Assembly: GCF_030295995.1 (NCBI RefSeq)
Contig: NZ_AP027365.1
Coordinates: 248,001-312,000, forward strand
Length of the DNA stretch: 64,000 nt
Direction of reading: 5' to 3'
DNA from: Thalassotalea hakodatensis
Lineage (GTDB): Bacteria; Pseudomonadota; Gammaproteobacteria; Enterobacterales; Alteromonadaceae
Position numbers and translations under genes: made by a program. The notes under the pieces were generated by a model. That model did not search any database, was not told the origin of the DNA, and saw nothing but the letters and a program-made list of their open reading frames with translations. Numbering within the stretch: position 1 is the stretch's first letter; each line of letters begins with the position of its first letter. Positions 9,193-18,102 of the stretch are shown here, piece after piece.

Positions 9193-11940
9193 ATGTTAAA
9201 TAAAAAAGCAGCAATATCATTAGCCGTTATGGTCGCACTGGCTGGCTGTGGTGAAACCCTTACTGTTGAAGATCATCTTGCACAAGCAAAACAATATCAG
9301 TCGGAAAAAAAATTAAAAGAAACTGAAATAGCGCTAAAAAATGCCATTCAATTAGACATGAAAAACCCACAAGCAAGGTTTAGTTTAGGTAAGCTTTACT
9401 TGTCGCAAGGTGAAAGTGCTGGCGCAATAAAAGAATTAGAAAAAGCTCAATCTTTGAAATTTACCGGGCGAGATTTAGTGCCATCGTTAGCCAGAGCATA
9501 CCTTATTGCTGATGATAACGAGGGTGTGATTGGCTTATCCGAAGCATCAACAGCACTTCCAGATGAACAGCAAGTTGAATATTTGTCATATAAAACTTTA
9601 GCGCTAATTAAAACACAACAGCCTGATTTAGCGAAACAAGCAGCAAAAGAAGCTGATAAACGTTTACCTGCTAACCCTTATGCTATTTTATCTAATGCGT
9701 ATATAGCCATGTTAGATGAAGAGCTCGATAGAGCCTCTGCATTAGTGAATAAAAGTTTAAATTTAACAGCTGACATTCCAGAAGCGGTGATGTTGCAAGG
9801 GCAAATTGCGATAGCAAAAGCTGATTATGAAACCGCTGCTCAACATTTTGAACAATATTTAGCATTGCAACCACAATCAAAATTAGTTTACTTATTACTC
9901 GCCGACACGTTAGTGAAAACCGATAGATACCTAGAAGCAGAAAAGTATGCAGATTTAATTTTATCGGCAATGTCTCAACAGCCTGTAGCCAACTATGTTA
10001 AATCGCTAGTTCGCTTTGCTGAAAAAGATTATGAAGAAGCTTTAAAATATGCTGAGGTTGGCCTCAATAGCCAATATATGAAGCCTCATTTACGCTTAGT
10101 TGCTGGCGCAAGTGCTTTTTATTTAGCAAAATATGAACAGGCCAACTTACATTTAGGGGCTATTGTTCATCAGTTAATTCCTGAGCATTCGGCCCGTAAA
10201 ATGTACGCGGTTAGCCAGTTTCATTTAGGTGCTATTGAAAATATTACTGATTCTTTACAGGGCTATACACCTGTTTCTGAAAAAGATCAGGAATTCTTAT
10301 CCTCGCTTAGTTTTAGCTTATTTAGTATGGGGGCAAAAGAAGAAGCTAAAATTATTGCTCAACGAGTAGCTGATTCTGAACTTTCTTCTGCTAAGTCGTC
10401 TGGCCGTAAAGGGTTGTTAAAACTATTGATGGACGATTTCTCAGGTGTTGATGATTTAAAAACCGCCCTTGAGAAAAACCCGGATTTAATTGGCGCTGAA
10501 TTAGCACTGGCTTACGTTGCTTTAGATCGTGAAAACTATGAAGAAGCCGCCGATATTGCAAGGCAATGGCAAGAAAAAAATCCTGAAAAAGCTGATGGCT
10601 ATAACATGTTAGCAGCTGTTCATATACGCCAAAATGAATTTGAACAAGCACATGATATGTTGAAAAAAAGCTTAGACGTTGTGCCAAATAATGCATTCGC
10701 ATTAACTGAAATAACGTCAGTGTTAATGAAGCTTGATAAAAAAGCCGACGCAGAAAAAATCGCGCAACAAGCTATTCAAGAACACCCAAATAACCTGAAA
10801 GCTTTACATAACAATTATGCATTAAAACGAAATGCAGAAGCGTTAGCCGCAATAAAAATGGCATTTGAAGCCGCAGAAAATAAAAATACTTATGCCCCGT
10901 TATACATGCAAGCGTTGCTTGATGCCGACGACGTACAAGCCCTTTTAAACGTTGCAGACAAGCTAACGCTTGATTTTAAAACACCGAAAAAAGTGTGGCA
11001 GTTACAAATTTTTGCATATCACAAGTTGAAAAAAGGCGCGAAAATAAAAGCAACCCTAGATAAGTGGATAACGGCAAACCCTTATCATGTTGAACCGGTG
11101 TTTTTATTAGCTGATTATTATGTGAAAGCAAAAGATGCTGGTCGCGCATTAACGGTTATCAATAATGCATTAGCCGGCCCTCACGAAAATAATACGAATG
11201 TTCAATTAGTTAAAATGCAATTGTTACTCGATAATCGTGATGCAGCACGGGCTAAAAGGTTGTTGAATGAGATGGATACTGACGCATTAAATGAAAACTT
11301 GCTTGCCGGCATTCACGGACGTATTGCACTGCTTGACAGTAAATTACCTGAGGCGGTAAAAGGGTTAACAAAGTACTATAAAGGTTATCCAAGTAGTCAA
11401 AATGCGGTATTGCTTGCAATTGCTCGAAGTCGCTCTGGTGATCAGAAAGATGCGATAGCTGGGCTAGAAAAACACTTAGAAACTCATGAAAATGATTTAC
11501 CCGCACGTAATCTGCTTGCCAATTATTATGTGAAACAAAGCAGTTCAAAAGCTATTGCTCAATATGAGCAGTTAGTGAGTAAGCAACCTTTAAACGTCGT
11601 CGCGTTAAATAATCTGGCGTGGTTGTCATTAGAAAATAACCAACTAGATAAAGCGGAAACTTATGCGAAGAAAGCATATGAACTCGCACCCAATGTGCCT
11701 AATATTGCCGACACTTATGCAAAAGTATTGTGGGCATCTGGTGATAAGCGTGAAGCGCTAAATAAATCGAAAGAAGCTTATGATTTATCTAAAGGACAAG
11801 ACGTAGACATTTCGTTAAATTACGTTGAACACTTACTTGAAAATAGCCGTAAGAATGAAGCGAAATCTGTACTATTAAAAGTAAAACCAGTAACAGAAGC
11901 ACAAAAAACGAAAACCACTGAGTTGTTAAATAAAATCTAG
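9193..11940 (+). CDS. TPR-repeat lipoprotein, PrsT-like (first copy)
   Basis: A 915-residue exported lipoprotein. It has a lipobox ending ALAGC with Cys19, followed by about 20 degenerate tetratricopeptide repeats; one clear C-terminal unit has NNLAWLSLENNQLDKAETYA. Length, lipobox and repeat layout match PrsT, the TPR protein of XrtA/PEP-CTERM polysaccharide systems, which is thought to act as a periplasmic scaffold. A strong ribosome-binding site (AAAGAGGGA) precedes ATG 9193. A second protein of nearly identical length and design follows after 16 bases. The partner proteins are unknown; the PrsT assignment is by architecture and locus. Confidence 0.72.
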   Translation: MLNKKAAISLAVMVALAGCGETLTVEDHLAQAKQYQSEKKLKETEIALKNAIQLDMKNPQARFSLGKLYLSQGESAGAIKELEKAQSLKFTGRDLVPSLARAYLIADDNEGVIGLSEASTALPDEQQVEYLSYKTLALIKTQQPDLAKQAAKEADKRLPANPYAILSNAYIAMLDEELDRASALVNKSLNLTADIPEAVMLQGQIAIAKADYETAAQHFEQYLALQPQSKLVYLLLADTLVKTDRYLEAEKYADLILSAMSQQPVANYVKSLVRFAEKDYEEALKYAEVGLNSQYMKPHLRLVAGASAFYLAKYEQANLHLGAIVHQLIPEHSARKMYAVSQFHLGAIENITDSLQGYTPVSEKDQEFLSSLSFSLFSMGAKEEAKIIAQRVADSELSSAKSSGRKGLLKLLMDDFSGVDDLKTALEKNPDLIGAELALAYVALDRENYEEAADIARQWQEKNPEKADGYNMLAAVHIRQNEFEQAHDMLKKSLDVVPNNAFALTEITSVLMKLDKKADAEKIAQQAIQEHPNNLKALHNNYALKRNAEALAAIKMAFEAAENKNTYAPLYMQALLDADDVQALLNVADKLTLDFKTPKKVWQLQIFAYHKLKKGAKIKATLDKWITANPYHVEPVFLLADYYVKAKDAGRALTVINNALAGPHENNTNVQLVKMQLLLDNRDAARAKRLLNEMDTDALNENLLAGIHGRIALLDSKLPEAVKGLTKYYKGYPSSQNAVLLAIARSRSGDQKDAIAGLEKHLETHENDLPARNLLANYYVKQSSSKAIAQYEQLVSKQPLNVVALNNLAWLSLENNQLDKAETYAKKAYELAPNVPNIADTYAKVLWASGDKREALNKSKEAYDLSKGQDVDISLNYVEHLLENSRKNEAKSVLLKVKPVTEAQKTKTTELLNKI

Positions 11941-11956
11941 TATTGAAGGAACGATC

Positions 11957-14707
11957 ATGAATAATAATAAAAAATTAACACTTTCTATTGCGGTAGCAGT
12001 TGCACTAGGTTTATCAGCATGCGGTGATAAATCTTCGCAAGAATACATCCAGATGGGTGAAAAATCGATTGAGAACGCAAATACTGCTGAGGCTATTGTA
12101 CAATTTAAAAACGCGGTAAGGGTCGAGCCTAAAAGTGTTGCGGCCAGAACGCACTTAGGCCTAGCCTACGTTAAACAAGGTGCATACGCTAATGCTGAAA
12201 AGGAATTAGAAAGAGCACTCGAACTTGGGGCAAGTGATGACAGTGTGGTGGTGAACTTAGCACTTGCCAGAGGTAAGCTAGAAGATCATACCGGGTTGCA
12301 ATTACTTATCGACAATAACAGCAACATGAGTGATGAAACCTATCAAGGGGTGCTTTATTATGCGGGCACTGCGGCTTTAGATGAAAACGATTTAGCGACT
12401 GGCCAAGACTTACTAGGCCAAGCAATCTCTATCGCACCAGAAAGTCGTTTTGGTCAGCTATCAAAGGCGTACTTATCTTATGTAGAAAAATCATATGCTG
12501 AAAGTGAACAAATCACCAAAGCATTATTAGAAAAGTCGCCAAAAGATGCGGAAGCACTGGTTATATTAGGTCATACTTACTTTGCCCAAAAGAACTTCTC
12601 AGACGCTAATGATACTTTTGCTAAGCACGTAAAAATGGTTCCAGAAGATTATCCCGTTTTACTTTTTCAAATTAATTCATTATTACACGCTGAAAAATTT
12701 ACCGAAGCTGAGCCGCTATTAGATAAAGTGATGTCACGTTTCAAAAGTTTATCGTTGGCACATCAATATAAATCTCAAATCGAATATCATAAGCAAAACT
12801 ATCGTGATGCTTTATTTCATGCTGAAGAGGCGAACAAAGGTAGTTTAGAATTTGCAGTGGCGCGTATGATTGCTGGGGTGAGCGCTTATCAATTAAATGA
12901 AATTGAACAGTCATATGCCAACTTAAAAATGGTAGAAGACGCATTGCCGTTAACACATCCCGTACAAAAATTATTAGCAATTGTACGTGTGAAGTTAGGA
13001 TATACCGATGAAGCGGCCGAAACCTTTAATTTAATGGAAGGTTTAACGGAGGCTGATGTCGCTTTTTTACAAGAAACAAGTGCCGCTCTGGTTGATTCTA
13101 ATGATTTTAATACCGCTAAAGATTTATTAGAAAAAGCCCAACAACTAGATCCTGAAAATGCGAATGTGGCAGCACAGAAAGGGGCAATGTTGTTATCTCA
13201 GCAAGATGTTTCAGGGTTAAGCTCTTTAGAGCAAGCTTTGAGCATAGATCCATCATTAGCCGATGTTGAATTTTCATTAGCTTTACAATATTTACGTTTT
13301 GATCAAGTTGAAAAAGCACAATCAATTGCAACGGAATGGATCGCAAGTACCGATAAAAAATCAACAGGTCATTTACTGCAAGGTATTATTAATACTAAAA
13401 AAGGCGCTACTAATGACGCTAAAGAAGACTTCGAAACAGTATTAACGTTAGAACCAGAGAATATTTCCGCGTTATACAACCTTGCAAGGTTAAATGAAAA
13501 AGACGATGTTGCTAAAGCAAAAACGTTATACGAAAAGTTAATCGTATTGTCTCCTAGTCACTTAGGAGGGCTGAACCGATATAGTTTATTGCAACAAGGG
13601 CAAAACAACTCTGCTGAATCGATCACTTTTTTAGAAAGGCTAATAACAGAAGAAAAAGACAACATTAATTTAATGTTAGGATTAGCGCAAAATTATCGCC
13701 TTAATAATGATTTACCAAAAGCCATTGAAACGTTAACGAATATTGAAAACAGAGATGATTTACCCGATGCTTATTGGATCATATTAGGTGATAGTTATCT
13801 TCAAAATAAGAACTTATCTGCTGCGAAAGCTACGTTTTCTAAAGCAATTGAACAGTTTCCAAAGAACTTTATCTTGCATTTACGCTATATAGGCGTCTTA
13901 GAAATAGAGCAATCGTTTGATCTTGCCTTACAAGCGGCAGAAGATGCTTATCAAGTGTTTCCTGGCAATACAAGAATAGAAATGTTGATTGCTTATTATG
14001 AGGCACGTAACAAAAATGAACGAGGCAGTAAAAAATATTTAACTAAACTAGCCGATAAAGGTGTTGAACACCCGTTTATTAATGCCATTGCCGGGCAAGT
14101 AGCAGTACTTGAGAAAGATTATGAAGCGGCGGTGGAACACTTTTCTGAAGCCTATTCGTTAGAAAATAGTGCGCAAAATGCAATCTATTTAGCGAGGGCG
14201 TTACGATTTACCGGTAAACAGAAAGAAGCAGAAACCGTGCTTGAAAAACATTTAGCAACAGAGCCAAATGTGAAAATGCGCATGTTATTAGCGAGTTTAT
14301 ATACTGAAAACAGCGCTGATAAGAAAATCGATCAATATGAATTGGCTTTGCAAGAATCACCAGATAATTTAATTATCTTAAATAATCTGGCGTGGGCCCA
14401 TTATACGCAAAATAATCTAGCTAAAGCGAAGCAATATATTTCAAAAGCGTATGACGTTAAGTCTGATTACTTACCCGTTTTGGAAACGTATGGCGTTATA
14501 TTACATGCGTTACAAGATGAGAAAAGCGAAGACATTTTGAAGCAAGCGGTAAATGCTGGCAGCACTGATGTTAAAACTCAATTAGCTTATGCTGAAGTGT
14601 TAATTCGCAAGGGTGATCACGATAAAGCTAAATTAGTTTTAGATAATATCGCCGTGAAAAATGCAGATGTTCAACGTGATATTTCTAAGTTACGTAGTCA
14701 AATGTAG
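11957..14707 (+). CDS. TPR-repeat lipoprotein, PrsT-like (second copy)
   Basis: A 916-residue paralogue of the preceding gene. It has a lipobox LSAC with Cys22 and TPR units throughout, including NNLAWAHYTQNNLAKAKQYI near the C-terminus, which parallels the same region of the first copy. Sequence divergence elsewhere is large, so the duplication is old or the pair has specialised. It is 16 bases downstream of copy one with AAGGAACG before the ATG, hence one transcript. It is probably a membrane-anchored periplasmic scaffold for polymer synthesis or export; the specific role is unknown. A strong terminator follows 8 bases after the stop codon. Confidence 0.72.
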   Translation: MNNNKKLTLSIAVAVALGLSACGDKSSQEYIQMGEKSIENANTAEAIVQFKNAVRVEPKSVAARTHLGLAYVKQGAYANAEKELERALELGASDDSVVVNLALARGKLEDHTGLQLLIDNNSNMSDETYQGVLYYAGTAALDENDLATGQDLLGQAISIAPESRFGQLSKAYLSYVEKSYAESEQITKALLEKSPKDAEALVILGHTYFAQKNFSDANDTFAKHVKMVPEDYPVLLFQINSLLHAEKFTEAEPLLDKVMSRFKSLSLAHQYKSQIEYHKQNYRDALFHAEEANKGSLEFAVARMIAGVSAYQLNEIEQSYANLKMVEDALPLTHPVQKLLAIVRVKLGYTDEAAETFNLMEGLTEADVAFLQETSAALVDSNDFNTAKDLLEKAQQLDPENANVAAQKGAMLLSQQDVSGLSSLEQALSIDPSLADVEFSLALQYLRFDQVEKAQSIATEWIASTDKKSTGHLLQGIINTKKGATNDAKEDFETVLTLEPENISALYNLARLNEKDDVAKAKTLYEKLIVLSPSHLGGLNRYSLLQQGQNNSAESITFLERLITEEKDNINLMLGLAQNYRLNNDLPKAIETLTNIENRDDLPDAYWIILGDSYLQNKNLSAAKATFSKAIEQFPKNFILHLRYIGVLEIEQSFDLALQAAEDAYQVFPGNTRIEMLIAYYEARNKNERGSKKYLTKLADKGVEHPFINAIAGQVAVLEKDYEAAVEHFSEAYSLENSAQNAIYLARALRFTGKQKEAETVLEKHLATEPNVKMRMLLASLYTENSADKKIDQYELALQESPDNLIILNNLAWAHYTQNNLAKAKQYISKAYDVKSDYLPVLETYGVILHALQDEKSEDILKQAVNAGSTDVKTQLAYAEVLIRKGDHDKAKLVLDNIAVKNADVQRDISKLRSQM

Positions 14708-14714
14708 TTACACA

Positions 14715-14754
14715 TAAGGTGCACAGGATTATATCGTGTGCACCTTAGCGTTTT
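14715..14754 (+). terminator. Rho-independent terminator after the PrsT-like pair
   Basis: A perfect 11-base stem TAAGGTGCACA (14715-14725) / TGTGCACCTTA (14737-14747) with an 11-base loop, followed by GCGTTTT. It ends the polysaccharide region before the thiamine operon. Confidence 0.85.
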
Positions 14755-14917
14755 GTTACCACCGCCAGCCCGATTCTACTTCCCTACTGATAATAAAAAA
14801 ACACCACCTTTTTTAGTAGAGTAAAATCAGTTGATTACAGCGTTATATAACTTTACCTATGTCGAAGTGACTATTTAATACTGTACTTTTTGTTATAACT
14901 TGTTAGTATCGCCGCCA
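14755..14917 (+). other. Non-coding stretch ahead of the TPP riboswitch
   Basis: This holds no convincing gene. It must contain the promoter of the thiamine operon; TATAAC at about 14894 is a possible -10 element, but I cannot find a good -35 partner. A short A-rich/T-rich hairpin (CTACT near 14784 pairing with AGTAG near 14816) is visible and of unknown meaning. Confidence 0.4.
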
Positions 14918-15005
14918 AGCCAAGGGGTGCAATGCTTTTACGAGCATTTGCTGAGAGAATTTACCCTTATTACCTGATGCGGATAATGCCGATGTAGGGA
15001 TGGTT
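14918..15005 (+). promoter_or_regulatory. TPP riboswitch (THI element)
   Basis: A near-consensus thiamine pyrophosphate aptamer: GGGGTGC (14924-14930), a variable hairpin (AATGCTTTTACGAGCATT), CTGAGA (14951-14956), ACCC...TACCTGATG (14963-14979), GGATAATGCC (14981-14990) and GTAGGGA (14994-15000). Closing stem P1 pairs AGCCA (14918-14922) with TGGTT (15001-15005). It lies 78 bases before the TonB-receptor start codon. I see no hairpin with a T-tract in that interval, so control of translation initiation is more likely than termination. It identifies the downstream genes as thiamine-related. Confidence 0.96.
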
Positions 15006-15083
15006 AATTGAATGACCTTTATGCACTCTGCTGTATATTTCATCTCAATTGCTTCTTCCTTATCCGGCTAAGTCGAGAGTTGA

Positions 15084-17180
15084 ATGAAGTTATCACAAAT
15101 ATCACTTGCTATTACCTCCTTAGTTTTTGCCCATAGCGCTATTGCTAGTGAGCAAAAAATTGAAAATCAATTGTCAGAAAACCAAGTTTCAGATGTTGAA
15201 GTGTTGACAGTTCATGGGGACTACCGAGCGAGAAATTTACAGAAAACGCCCGCTTCGTTATCTATTTTATCAACACAAGACATCAGTAATCGTCATGCAC
15301 AAAACCTAGAAGATATTATTGGTGCCGTAGCGAACGTTAATTTTGCGAGTGGCTCTCAACGAGCACGTTATTATCAAATTCGTGGTATTGGTGAACGAAG
15401 TCAATTTAAAGAGCCGATAAACCAGTCAGTAGGTGTGTTGGTTGATGATATTGATTTAGCAGGTATTGCCAGTATTTCATCTACCTTTGATATGGAACAA
15501 GTAGAGTTTTTCCGTGGCCCACAAGGGACAAGATTTGGTGCAAACGCGCTTGCAGGTCTAATTTATATGACATCTAACGCGCCGAGCGACGATTTTGAAG
15601 GTGCGGTACGCGCAAGTATCGGTAACTATGGTACATACGGTACATCTTTAATGTTATCAGGCCCGGCTTCAGATTCGGTTAATTATCGATTTGTGGCTGA
15701 AAAGAATATCAGTGATGGATACATGGAGAATCAATATTTAGGTGTTGATGACACAAATAACCGTGATGAATTGACCTTACGAGGTAAGTTAGCGATTACT
15801 GCAACAGATAACTTACAAGTTGACTTAACTGTACTGTATGCAGATTTTGACAATGGCTATGATGCGTTTTCATTGGATAATAATCGTACCACGTTGTCTG
15901 ATGAACCAGGTTTTGATCAACAAAAAACACGCGCAGTGAGCAGTAAGTTTACATACAGTGGTTTTGATAACATGGATATGTTAACGATTGTCACTCATGC
16001 AAATTCTGATTTAGCATATGGATTTGACGAAGATTGGAGCTATGCTGATATTCATCCTGGGTCATATGTATCTAAGGATTATTACTTCCGTGAACGAGAA
16101 AACACCACCGCCGAAATACGTTTTGTATCAAAAGACAGTGCAAAGCTATTCGGCCATTCAGATTGGGTGTTTGGTTTATACGTAAAAAATGATCAAGAAG
16201 CATTAACCCGAGAATACACCTACTTAACTAGTGATTTTACCTCAAGTTTCGACGCTGATAACTATGCCGTATATGGACAATTAGACAGTCAATTAAACGA
16301 TAAGTGGTCACTTACCTCTGGTTTACGCTTTGAACAGCGTAAAACCCAATATCATAATAGCGACAATGTTGCTTTTTCTCCAAGTGATTCAGTGTTAGGT
16401 GGTAAGTTAGTACTTGCTTATCAAATTGATTCAAGGTCTATGACTTATGCATCCATTAATCGTGGTTTTAAAGCAGGTAGTGTGAATAGCGATGGTAGCT
16501 TGTCAGAACATTTGCGTAGTTTTGAACCAGAATTTTTATGGAATTACGAACTTGGCTATAAAACGTCATTTTTAAATGACAAAGCTTTTGTGCGTACTGC
16601 AGTCTTTTACATGGATCGCGATGATATTCAGATCAGCAGCTATCACTTAGATGAACGAAATGACGGTAGCTCAGAGTTTATCAGTTATTGGACGAATGCA
16701 GCCAGCGGCAAAAACTACGGTGTAGAAGTAGAGTTCTCGTGGGATGTATTAGATACCGTGAATATTTATGGTAGTGCGGGTTTACTAGAAACTGAATATC
16801 AAGGCTTTTCATATGAAGATGGCAGCATTGAAACAGGTCGAGAACAAGCGCATGCGCCAAATTATCAGTTTAGCTTCGGCGTTAATTATTATCCTAGTGA
16901 ACAATGGCATGTCAATGTGAGCGTTGATGGCAAAGACAGTTTCTATTTTTCTGATAGCCATGATCAAAAATCACAGAATGTTGCGTTATTGCACGGTGCA
17001 ATTCGTTATGTACAGCCAAATTGGCAAGCAAAACTATGCGTGCGTAATGTATTCGATAAAACCTACGAAACACGTGGCTTTTATTTTGGGAATGATCCAC
17101 GTGACGGTTATACGCCAAAAGCATATTATCAACTCGGTGAACCCGCTGTATTTGGTGTAACCTTAGATTACCAATTTTAA
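15084..17180 (+). CDS. TonB-dependent outer-membrane receptor, TPP-riboswitch controlled (probable thiamine uptake)
   Basis: A 698-residue outer-membrane receptor. It has a cleavable signal peptide ending near AIAS, a plug domain (QKTPASLSILSTQDI through RGPQGTRFGANALAGLIYM), and a 22-strand-type barrel ending in the aromatic C-terminus VTLDYQF. The preceding riboswitch and the downstream PnuT-like, YkoF-like and kinase genes point to thiamine or a phosphorylated or pyrimidine precursor as ligand. TonB-dependent thiamine receptors under THI elements are known in Alteromonadales and Bacteroidetes. ATG 15084 follows GAGAGTTGA. The ligand is inferred; binding residues cannot be read from sequence. 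Confidence 0.88.
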   Translation: MKLSQISLAITSLVFAHSAIASEQKIENQLSENQVSDVEVLTVHGDYRARNLQKTPASLSILSTQDISNRHAQNLEDIIGAVANVNFASGSQRARYYQIRGIGERSQFKEPINQSVGVLVDDIDLAGIASISSTFDMEQVEFFRGPQGTRFGANALAGLIYMTSNAPSDDFEGAVRASIGNYGTYGTSLMLSGPASDSVNYRFVAEKNISDGYMENQYLGVDDTNNRDELTLRGKLAITATDNLQVDLTVLYADFDNGYDAFSLDNNRTTLSDEPGFDQQKTRAVSSKFTYSGFDNMDMLTIVTHANSDLAYGFDEDWSYADIHPGSYVSKDYYFRERENTTAEIRFVSKDSAKLFGHSDWVFGLYVKNDQEALTREYTYLTSDFTSSFDADNYAVYGQLDSQLNDKWSLTSGLRFEQRKTQYHNSDNVAFSPSDSVLGGKLVLAYQIDSRSMTYASINRGFKAGSVNSDGSLSEHLRSFEPEFLWNYELGYKTSFLNDKAFVRTAVFYMDRDDIQISSYHLDERNDGSSEFISYWTNAASGKNYGVEVEFSWDVLDTVNIYGSAGLLETEYQGFSYEDGSIETGREQAHAPNYQFSFGVNYYPSEQWHVNVSVDGKDSFYFSDSHDQKSQNVALLHGAIRYVQPNWQAKLCVRNVFDKTYETRGFYFGNDPRDGYTPKAYYQLGEPAVFGVTLDYQF

Positions 17181-17207
17181 ACACGATAACCTATAGAAGG
17201 AGACTTT

Positions 17208-17474
17208 ATGGATATTTCAATTGAAATTAGTCTTTATCCATTAGCACAAGAAAAGTTTAAACCTGAAATATGGGCTTTTATTCATAAATTAAGAGTTGTT
17301 GATGGTTTAAAGGTTGTAACCAATGGTATGAGCACTCAGGTCTTTGGTGAGTACGATTTAGCCGTACAAACGGTAATGACTGAAATTAAACATGTGCATG
17401 AAACGGTAGACGCTGCAGTATTTGTTTGTAAATTTATTGGCGGCGATCGTTCACAAGTGGAAGCAGAAAGCTAA
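17208..17474 (+). CDS. Small YkoF/MTH1187-like thiamine-binding protein
   Basis: An 88-residue protein without signal peptide or membrane segment. The pattern ISIEISLYPLAQEKFKPEI...VNGMSTQVFGEYDLAV is that of the ferredoxin-like YkoF/thiamine-binding superfamily, here as a single domain. Bacillus YkoF carries two such domains and binds thiamine or hydroxymethylpyrimidine. The gene has a strong AGAAGGAGA ribosome-binding site, lies 27 bases after the receptor gene, and its last base is the first base of the PnuT-like gene (TAATG). Probably a cytoplasmic thiamine-binding or delivery protein; the exact job is unknown. Confidence 0.78.
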   Translation: MDISIEISLYPLAQEKFKPEIWAFIHKLRVVDGLKVVTNGMSTQVFGEYDLAVQTVMTEIKHVHETVDAAVFVCKFIGGDRSQVEAES

Positions 17475-18100
17475 TGCAAGCCATTGTTGAGTATTACACC
17501 ACCTTACCTTTTTGGGAATTAATTGCCGTATTTACCGCGTTATTGTACGTGGTACTTGCGGCTAAAGAAAATATTTGGTGCTGGCCAGCTGCATTAATAA
17601 GTACCGTAATTTACACCGTAATATTTTATGATGTGTACTTATGGATGGACGGCCTATTACAAGTGTATTACTTTGCGATGGCCATTTACGGTTGGTATTG
17701 TTGGAACAACGTGGTGGGTAAGAAAGCGCTGGCCATTCAACAATGGCCAATGAGTTGGCATGCAAAAGCGATTGTGCTGTTAAGTGCGTTATCTTTATTG
17801 GTTGGCTGGGTGATGGCAAACTATACACCCACGCATTTTCCGTATATTGATGCGGCTACCACGGTGTTTGCGGTATTTGCGACCTACTTGGTGGCAAAAA
17901 AAGTATTAGAAAATTGGATTTATTGGATTGCGATTGATGCGGTATCCATTTATTTATATATCGAAAAACAATTAACGCCAACAGCGGTACTTTTTGTATT
18001 GTATGTCTTCATGGCTATTTATGGTTACATTCAATGGTCTAAGCGTATGAATATGAATGATAACGCTCTTGAGCGTGACTCTATACCTTCTTCACGTTAA
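17474..18100 (+). CDS. pnuT: PnuC-family inner-membrane transporter, probable thiamine transporter PnuT
   Basis: A 208-residue polytopic protein with about seven hydrophobic helices. PnuC-family signatures include WPAALISTVIY (early), LLQVYYFAMAIYGWYCW (middle) and YLVAKKVLENWIYWIAIDA (late). PnuC proteins take up nicotinamide riboside; the PnuT branch, found under THI elements, takes up thiamine by facilitated diffusion with intracellular phosphorylation trapping the substrate. The riboswitch, the receptor and the following kinase favour PnuT. It is translationally coupled to the YkoF-like gene. Confidence 0.87.
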   Translation: MQAIVEYYTTLPFWELIAVFTALLYVVLAAKENIWCWPAALISTVIYTVIFYDVYLWMDGLLQVYYFAMAIYGWYCWNNVVGKKALAIQQWPMSWHAKAIVLLSALSLLVGWVMANYTPTHFPYIDAATTVFAVFATYLVAKKVLENWIYWIAIDAVSIYLYIEKQLTPTAVLFVLYVFMAIYGYIQWSKRMNMNDNALERDSIPSSR

Positions 18101-18102
18101 CG

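Noticed and set aside
15331-17180. Overlapping frames at the end of the TonB receptor gene (both strands)
   Set aside because: They follow the codon pattern of the receptor and have no recognisable protein features.
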